A stretch of 64,000 nt of DNA from Mycolicibacterium mucogenicum DSM 44124 (lineage in GTDB: Bacteria > Actinomycetota > Actinomycetes > Mycobacteriales > Mycobacteriaceae), in NCBI RefSeq assembly GCF_005670685.2, contig NZ_CP062008.1, forward strand, positions 4,774,001-4,838,000, written 5' to 3'. A program made the position numbers and the translations under genes. The notes under the pieces were generated by a model that worked only from the letters and a program-made list of their open reading frames with translations, was not told where the DNA came from and searched no databases. Shown one piece after another: positions 59,540-64,000 of the stretch; the first letter of the stretch is position 1, and the number at the start of each line of letters is the position of its first letter.

Positions 59540-61717
59540 ATGCTGGAAACCGCCCCGCCGGCAAAGGGTTTACGCGCGATACTGCGCTACGACCTGCCCG
59601 CGTCACTTGTCGTATTCCTGGTGGCACTGCCACTGTCGCTCGGCATCGCCGTCGCGTCCAACGCCCCCATCCTGGCCGGCATCATCGCCGCCATCGTCGG
59701 CGGCATCGTCGCCGGCGCCCTCGGCGGCTCGCCGCTGCAGGTGAGCGGACCGGCCGCCGGCCTGACCGTCATCGTCGCCGGGCTCATCGCCGAATTCGGC
59801 TGGGGCGTGACATGCGCCATCACCGTCGGCGCCGGCCTCCTCCAGATTCTGTTCGGCCTGAGCCGCGTGGCCCGGGCCGCGCTGGCCATCTCGCCGGTCG
59901 TCGTGCACGCCATGCTCGCGGGCATCGGCATCACCATCGCGCTGCAGCAGATGCACGTGCTGCTGGGCGGCAAATCCAACAGCTCCGCGTGGGAGAACAT
60001 CGAGCAGCTGCCGGCGCAGCTGATGAACATCCAGGGTGCCGGGTTCCTGCTCGGCATGCTCGTCATCGTCATCCTGGTGGCGTGGCGCTGGGTGCCGGCA
60101 CCCATCAACCGGATCCCCGGTCCGCTCGTCGCCATCGTCGGTGTGACGGCGCTGTCGGTCCTGCTGCCGTTCGACGTCAAGCGCATTCAGATCAACGGCT
60201 CGCTGTTGGACTCGTTGTCGTTGCCGACCCTGCCCACGGGCGACTGGGACGGCATCATCGCCGGTGTCCTGACCGTCGCGCTGATCGCCAGCGTCGAGAG
60301 CCTGCTGTCCGCCGTCTCGGTCGACCGCATGCAGAACGGCCCGCGCACCAACTTCGACCGTGAGCTGATCGGCCAGGGCGCGGCCAACACCCTCTCCGGC
60401 GCCATCGGCGGCCTGCCCGTCACCGGCGTCATCGTCCGCAGCTCGACCAACGTCGCCGCCGGCGCCAAGACCCGGGCCTCGGCCATCCTGCACGGTGTCT
60501 GGATCCTGCTGTTCGCGGTGCCGTTCGCCGGCCTGGCTCAGCTGATCCCGACGTCGGCGCTCGCCGGTCTGCTGATCGTCATCGGCTGCCAGCTGGTCAA
60601 GAAGGCGCACATCGAAACCGCCCGTCGCACAGGCGATATCGCGGTCTACGTGATCACGGTTCTCGGCGTCGTCTTCCTCAACCTGCTCGAGGGCGTGCTG
60701 ATCGGCCTCGCGCTGGCGGTGGCCCTGACGGTGTGGCGCGTGATCCGGGCCAAGATCGTCACCGAGCACATCGCGGGCAACGACTGGCGCATCGTGATCG
60801 AGGGCTCCGTCAGCTTCCTGTCGCTGCCGCGGCTGACCTCGGCACTGGCCGCGGTGCCGACCGGTTCGAACGTCACCGTCGAGCTGTCGGTGGACTTCAT
60901 CGACCACGCCGCCCACGAGACCATCGACGAGTGGAAGCGCCAGCACATCGCCGGCGGCGGCTCGGTCGAAATCCACGAGCACGGCACCGCCGAACTGCAC
61001 AGCGCGACCGCCGGTCCGCCGACCCGCACGTTCACGCCGTTCGACAAGCGTTCGGGTGTCGTCCCGTGGAAGTCGCAGCCGCAGACCTCCTCCGTGATGG
61101 AGGGTCTGGAGACCTACCACCGCCGCACCGCACCCGTGCTGCGCCCGCACATGGAGGACCTGGCCCACGCCCAGAAGCCGGAGACGCTGTTCATCACCTG
61201 CGTCGACTCGCGGGTCGTGCCCAACGTCATCACCAGCAGTGGTCCGGGTGACCTGCTGACGGTCCGCAACGTCGGCAACCTGATCCCGGAGGGACGCGCC
61301 GACGCCTCGGTCGAGGCGGCCATCGCCTTCGCCGTCGAGGTCCTGGAGGTCCGGTCGATCGTGGTGTGCGGCCACTCCAGCTGCGGTGCCATGACCGCGC
61401 TGCTGGGCGGCGACCAGGGTCACGACGAGCACCTGCACACCTGGCTGGAGCACGGCGAAGCGACGTTGCGCGCCTTCGACCAGGGCCGGCACCCCGTGGC
61501 CGTCGCGGCGGCCGAGGAAGGTTTCGGCGTCGTCGACCAGCTGTCGATGGTCAACGTCGCACTGCAGGCGCAGACCCTCGCCTCGCACCCGCTGGTGCGG
61601 GCCCGGCACCGTGCCGGCAGCCTCGAGGTGATCGGGCTGTTCTATGACATCGGCACCGCGGCCGCCCTCCGGGTGACGCCGGTCAGCGTGGACCGGCTGG
61701 TCGAGGTTGCCGAGTAG
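59540..61717 (+). CDS. SulP-family anion transporter fused to STAS and beta-carbonic anhydrase domains
   Basis: The product is 725 aa from ATG 59540. Residues 1-410 are a SulP transporter with many helices, the motif LQVSGPAAGLTVIVAGLI and GAIGGLPVTGVIVRSSTNVAAGAKTR. A compact STAS-like domain (WRIVIEGSVSFLSLPRL) follows. From about 520 comes a beta-carbonic anhydrase with the zinc motifs CVDSR and HSSCGAM. It probably imports or exports bicarbonate and interconverts it with CO2 at the membrane. M. tuberculosis Rv3273 has this architecture. A longer frame to 59501 lacks a ribosome binding site. Confidence 0.93.
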   Translation: MLETAPPAKGLRAILRYDLPASLVVFLVALPLSLGIAVASNAPILAGIIAAIVGGIVAGALGGSPLQVSGPAAGLTVIVAGLIAEFGWGVTCAITVGAGLLQILFGLSRVARAALAISPVVVHAMLAGIGITIALQQMHVLLGGKSNSSAWENIEQLPAQLMNIQGAGFLLGMLVIVILVAWRWVPAPINRIPGPLVAIVGVTALSVLLPFDVKRIQINGSLLDSLSLPTLPTGDWDGIIAGVLTVALIASVESLLSAVSVDRMQNGPRTNFDRELIGQGAANTLSGAIGGLPVTGVIVRSSTNVAAGAKTRASAILHGVWILLFAVPFAGLAQLIPTSALAGLLIVIGCQLVKKAHIETARRTGDIAVYVITVLGVVFLNLLEGVLIGLALAVALTVWRVIRAKIVTEHIAGNDWRIVIEGSVSFLSLPRLTSALAAVPTGSNVTVELSVDFIDHAAHETIDEWKRQHIAGGGSVEIHEHGTAELHSATAGPPTRTFTPFDKRSGVVPWKSQPQTSSVMEGLETYHRRTAPVLRPHMEDLAHAQKPETLFITCVDSRVVPNVITSSGPGDLLTVRNVGNLIPEGRADASVEAAIAFAVEVLEVRSIVVCGHSSCGAMTALLGGDQGHDEHLHTWLEHGEATLRAFDQGRHPVAVAAAEEGFGVVDQLSMVNVALQAQTLASHPLVRARHRAGSLEVIGLFYDIGTAAALRVTPVSVDRLVEVAE

Positions 61718-61730
61718 TACCTGATTGATC

Positions 61731-61776
61731 CTGCGCCCAGGGCCTACCCCGCGAGAGCGGCAGGCCCTGGGCGCAG
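61731..61776. terminator. Strong hairpin between the SulP gene and the XRE-cupin gene
   Basis: CTGCGCCCAGGGCCT pairs perfectly with AGGCCCTGGGCGCAG (15 bp) around a 16-base loop. It lies between convergent genes and should terminate both. Confidence 0.85.
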
Positions 61777-61862
61777 TGTCGTTTCCAGGTCTATCTCGGG
61801 TCGCAGGAGTTCTCAGCCATGTCTGCGCGTCACGGCATTGGCTGAACCTGCGGGCGCGCCCC

Positions 61863-62456
61863 TCAGCCGCCGCGGACGGCGGCGCTGAAGTCCTCGGCCC
61901 CGACCGGCGGCGCGATCGTCCACAGCACCTCGGCATCGCCGTCGGTCGGGTTGTACCAATCGTGGAGTTGGGTCGCCCCGAAGGTCATGCTGTCTCCGGT
62001 GTCCAGCACCGTGGTCTGCCCATCGATGGTGATGCTGAGCCCACCCTTGAGCACGTACACGAAAATCGTTCTGGCCTCGAGCCGATAGGCCCCGCCGGAC
62101 CCGCCACCGGGCCGCATCACGGTATGCATCACCTGGACGTACCGCTCGGCCTTGGGGGTGAGCAGTTCCTCGCGGACGTCGTGGCCGCCCATCTCCAAGG
62201 GCGCTCCCGCGCCGCTGCGCACGATCGGCGCGGCCGGGTATTCGAAGAGATCGCCGATTCCGATGCCCAAGGCATCGCAGATCCGGATCAGCACCGGGAC
62301 CGAGACGTTGGTCCTGCCCCGCTCGGCCAGGCTGAGAAAGCCCTTCGTCACCTCGGCCCTGGCCGCGGCCTCACTGAGACTCAACCCGCGCTGGGTGCGG
62401 AACTCCCGAAGCCGCGCCCCGGCGCGGCCCATTCCGGTCTCTTCGCCGTCGCTCAC
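61863..62456 (-). CDS. XRE-family regulator with C-terminal cupin domain
   Basis: The product is 197 aa. Residues 9-70 are an XRE helix-turn-helix (LREFRTQRGLSLSEAAARAEVTKGFLSLAERG). From about 110 a cupin_2 domain follows (IFVYVLKGGLSITIDGQTTVLDTGDSMTF). This two-domain layout is that of PuuR-like regulators of polyamine, alcohol-amine or sugar catabolism. It is divergent from a zinc alcohol dehydrogenase-permease operon, with an inverted repeat in the spacer, so it very likely controls that operon. Confidence 0.9.
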   Translation of the reverse strand: MSDGEETGMGRAGARLREFRTQRGLSLSEAAARAEVTKGFLSLAERGRTNVSVPVLIRICDALGIGIGDLFEYPAAPIVRSGAGAPLEMGGHDVREELLTPKAERYVQVMHTVMRPGGGSGGAYRLEARTIFVYVLKGGLSITIDGQTTVLDTGDSMTFGATQLHDWYNPTDGDAEVLWTIAPPVGAEDFSAAVRGG

Positions 62457-62498
62457 TCAATCCCTCCCGTGCCATTGACGGCCATTCGTTTAGTGGGG

Positions 62499-62519
62499 TA
62501 AAACACCTTCAGCGTTTTA
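62499..62519. promoter_or_regulatory. Inverted repeat between the XRE-cupin and alcohol dehydrogenase genes
   Basis: TAAAAC and GTTTTA are perfect 6-bp arms separated by 9 bp in the 116-bp divergent spacer, 53 bp before the GTG of the dehydrogenase. AT content is high for this genome. A candidate XRE operator overlapping the promoter. Confidence 0.5.
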
Positions 62520-62572
62520 TGGGATTGAACCCTACACGCGGTGATGCCTCCCAAAACACAGAAAGGCACGCG

Positions 62573-63718
62573 GTGTCCTCATCTGAAACCGACCGCCGGC
62601 ACGACAAGACACGGATCCGGGCCGCGGTGTTCGACGGCAACGGCGCCATCTCCATCGAAGACGTCGACCTGGCGGCGCCCGGCCCGGGCGAGGTCCGCGT
62701 CAAGATCGCCGCGGCCGGTGTCTGCCACTCCGACCTGCACGTCACCACACGCGCCTGGGAGGTGCCCGCCCCCGTGGTGCTCGGCCACGAAGGCTCCGGA
62801 GTGGTCACCGCCGTCGGCTCCGGCGTCACGGATCTCGAGCCCGGCGACCACGTCGTGCTGAGCTGGGTGCCCGGCTGCGGCGAATGCCGCGCCTGTCAGG
62901 CGGACCGGCCCGCACAGTGCGCGCTGGTCGCGTCGGTCGTGGCCGCCGGCGGAACGCTATACGACGGCACTACGCGACTGTCCAACGAGCGCGGCACGAT
63001 TCACCACTACTTGGGCGTCTCGTCCTACGCCGAAGAGGTCGTGGTCCCGCGCAGCGGTGCGGTCAAGGTACGCAAGGACGCACCACTGGAAGACATCGCG
63101 ATCGTGGGCTGCGCGATCGCCACCGGCGTCGGCGCAGTGCGCAATACCGCTGGAGTACAACCCGGTTCGACGGTCGCAGTGATCGGCTGCGGCGGCGTGG
63201 GCCTGGCCTGCGTGCAGGGAGCCCGGCTGGCCGGTGCCGCGCGCATCGTCGCGGTCGACGTCGTCGCCGAAAAGCTCGATCTGGCACGCAAACTCGGCGC
63301 CACCGACGTGGTCGACGCGTCGACCACCGACGATGTGGTGGCGGCGCTGCGAGACGTGGTCGCGGACGGATACGACTACGTGTTCGACGCGATCGGCAAG
63401 ATCGTCACCACCGAACAGGCCATCGCCGCACTCGGCCTCGGCGGCGCCGCCGTCATCGTCGGCCTGCCCCCGCAGGGCGAGCGCGCGAGTTTCGACCCGC
63501 TGAGCCTCGCCGAGGGCGATCAACGCATCCTCGGTTCCAACTACGGTTCCGCGGTACCCGAGCGCGATATTCCCGCACTGGTCGACGAGGTGATGGCGGG
63601 CAATCTCGATCTCGCTTCGATGATCTCCGGCCGCCGCCCGCTCGACGAAGCCGCGGCCGCCCTCGCCGATCTCGCCGCGGGCCACGCACTGCGCCAGCTC
63701 CTCATCCCATCCGTCTGA
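62573..63718 (+). CDS. Zinc-dependent alcohol dehydrogenase (MDR superfamily)
   Basis: The product is 381 aa from GTG 62573, which has AAAGG six bases upstream; the frame extends to 62519 without a better site. Catalytic zinc ligands lie in AGVCHSDLH and GHEGSGVV, structural zinc cysteines in PGCGECRACQADRPAQC, and the NAD fold in VAVIGCGGVGLACVQGARLAGA. It oxidises an alcohol or aldehyde adduct with NAD. The permease gene begins 18 bp after the stop, suggesting joint uptake and oxidation of an amino-alcohol or similar compound. Confidence 0.88.
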   Translation: MSSSETDRRHDKTRIRAAVFDGNGAISIEDVDLAAPGPGEVRVKIAAAGVCHSDLHVTTRAWEVPAPVVLGHEGSGVVTAVGSGVTDLEPGDHVVLSWVPGCGECRACQADRPAQCALVASVVAAGGTLYDGTTRLSNERGTIHHYLGVSSYAEEVVVPRSGAVKVRKDAPLEDIAIVGCAIATGVGAVRNTAGVQPGSTVAVIGCGGVGLACVQGARLAGAARIVAVDVVAEKLDLARKLGATDVVDASTTDDVVAALRDVVADGYDYVFDAIGKIVTTEQAIAALGLGGAAVIVGLPPQGERASFDPLSLAEGDQRILGSNYGSAVPERDIPALVDEVMAGNLDLASMISGRRPLDEAAAALADLAAGHALRQLLIPSV

Positions 63719-63736
63719 CAAGAAACGAGAACCCCA

Positions 63737-64000
63737 GTGTCCGAAGACATTCAGACGGGCCCCGACGTCGCGACCGGCGATGCGGGGCTGCGGCGCGGCG
63801 TCATGGGTGGCGGCGAACTCGCCGCACAGGCCATCGCGAATATCGCGCCGAGTGCGGTCATCGCCTTCACCGCGGCCGCGATCTACACGACGGCAGGCAA
63901 CGGCACCTGGGCCTCCTTCGCGCTGGCGACCGTTGTCATCCTGTCGGTCGGCTACTGCATCTCGCAGTTCGCCAAGCGCCGCTCGTCGGCGGGCTCCCTC
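63737..64000 (+). CDS. APC-superfamily amino-acid permease (partial, runs off the window end)
   Basis: Eighty-eight codons from GTG 63737 are present. After the hydrophilic start SEDIQTGPDVATGDAGLRRG the first membrane helix region reads NIAPSAVIAFTAAAIYTTAGN, then WASFALATVVILSVGYCISQF. This is the first-helix pattern of APC amino acid/polyamine permeases. It is co-directional with the alcohol dehydrogenase and probably under the XRE-cupin regulator. Substrate cannot be read from this part. Confidence 0.8.
   Translation, partial: MSEDIQTGPDVATGDAGLRRGVMGGGELAAQAIANIAPSAVIAFTAAAIYTTAGNGTWASFALATVVILSVGYCISQFAKRRSSAGSL

Noticed and set aside
59603..61936. 777-codon minus-strand frame opposite the SulP-carbonic anhydrase gene
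   Set aside because: The plus strand has intact transporter and carbonic anhydrase motifs; the antisense protein is Asp/Arg/Gln-rich noise.

Overview
The window reads as the chromosome of a rapidly growing Mycobacterium (Mycolicibacterium type). The strongest markers are an unbroken rpmG-hadA-hadB-hadC-tRNA-Trp-secE-nusG-rplK-rplA block, a mycolic acid methyltransferase, an AarF-lipG pair, and an echA3-recC-recB-recD block. All of these are laid out much as in the M. tuberculosis Rv0629c-Rv0648 region. Arr, TrcR/TrcS and a SulP-carbonic anhydrase fusion are also mycobacterial. The sequence is GC-rich throughout, so long antisense reading frames are common and almost all are meaningless. I see no insertion sequence, prophage, rRNA operon or CRISPR array.

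Layout. 1-9.6 kb: a partial GH38 alpha-mannosidase, a WYL regulator divergent from two DinB-fold genes, a TetR regulator divergent from an MpaB-family oxygenase, an AarF/ABC1 kinase, lipG and one mmaA4-like gene. 9.6-14.2 kb: a secreted clan-A glycoside hydrolase with a repetitive tail, an EEP-family hydrolase, an M15 dipeptidase and a TetR regulator. 14.5-20.6 kb: a tightly coupled six-gene operon (SDR, SDR, two Baeyer-Villiger-type monooxygenases, an HSL-family esterase, a small unknown protein), which looks like an alcohol-to-ketone-to-ester-to-hydrolysis route. 20.7-25.5 kb: ribosomal, transcription, secretion and mycolate-dehydratase genes with three tRNAs.

25.8-37.1 kb: a glyoxalase II-like hydrolase, a membrane-anchored protein, echA3, recCBD and an AhpD-like protein. 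37.2-41.6 kb: a pirin-acetyltransferase fusion with a convincing internal ribosome binding site, a UsfY-like protein, an L,D-transpeptidase and a surface protein with signal peptide and C-terminal anchor. 41.7-45.6 kb: a cyanate module (cynS, a small exported peptide gene and divergent cynR), the rifamycin ADP-ribosyltransferase arr, and an ArsR-SRPBCC-mycothiol-isomerase operon. 45.7-50.3 kb: a very large exported beta-propeller protein and a metal/arsenic-type permease with a His-rich tail.

50.4-56.6 kb: an alpha/beta hydrolase, tRNA-Tyr, YajQ, a lipoprotein, a DUF1023 hydrolase apparently split from its WXG-like N-terminus by a one-base frameshift, gpsA and two small secreted proteins. 56.7-64 kb: trcS-trcR, a SulP-beta-carbonic anhydrase fusion, and an XRE-cupin regulator divergent from a zinc alcohol dehydrogenase and an amino-acid permease that runs off the end.

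Most regulatory calls rest on perfect or near-perfect inverted repeats placed between divergent genes. They are sequence observations, and the assigned binding protein is inference in each case. Names taken from M. tuberculosis are based on remembered family sequences and synteny, not on a search.
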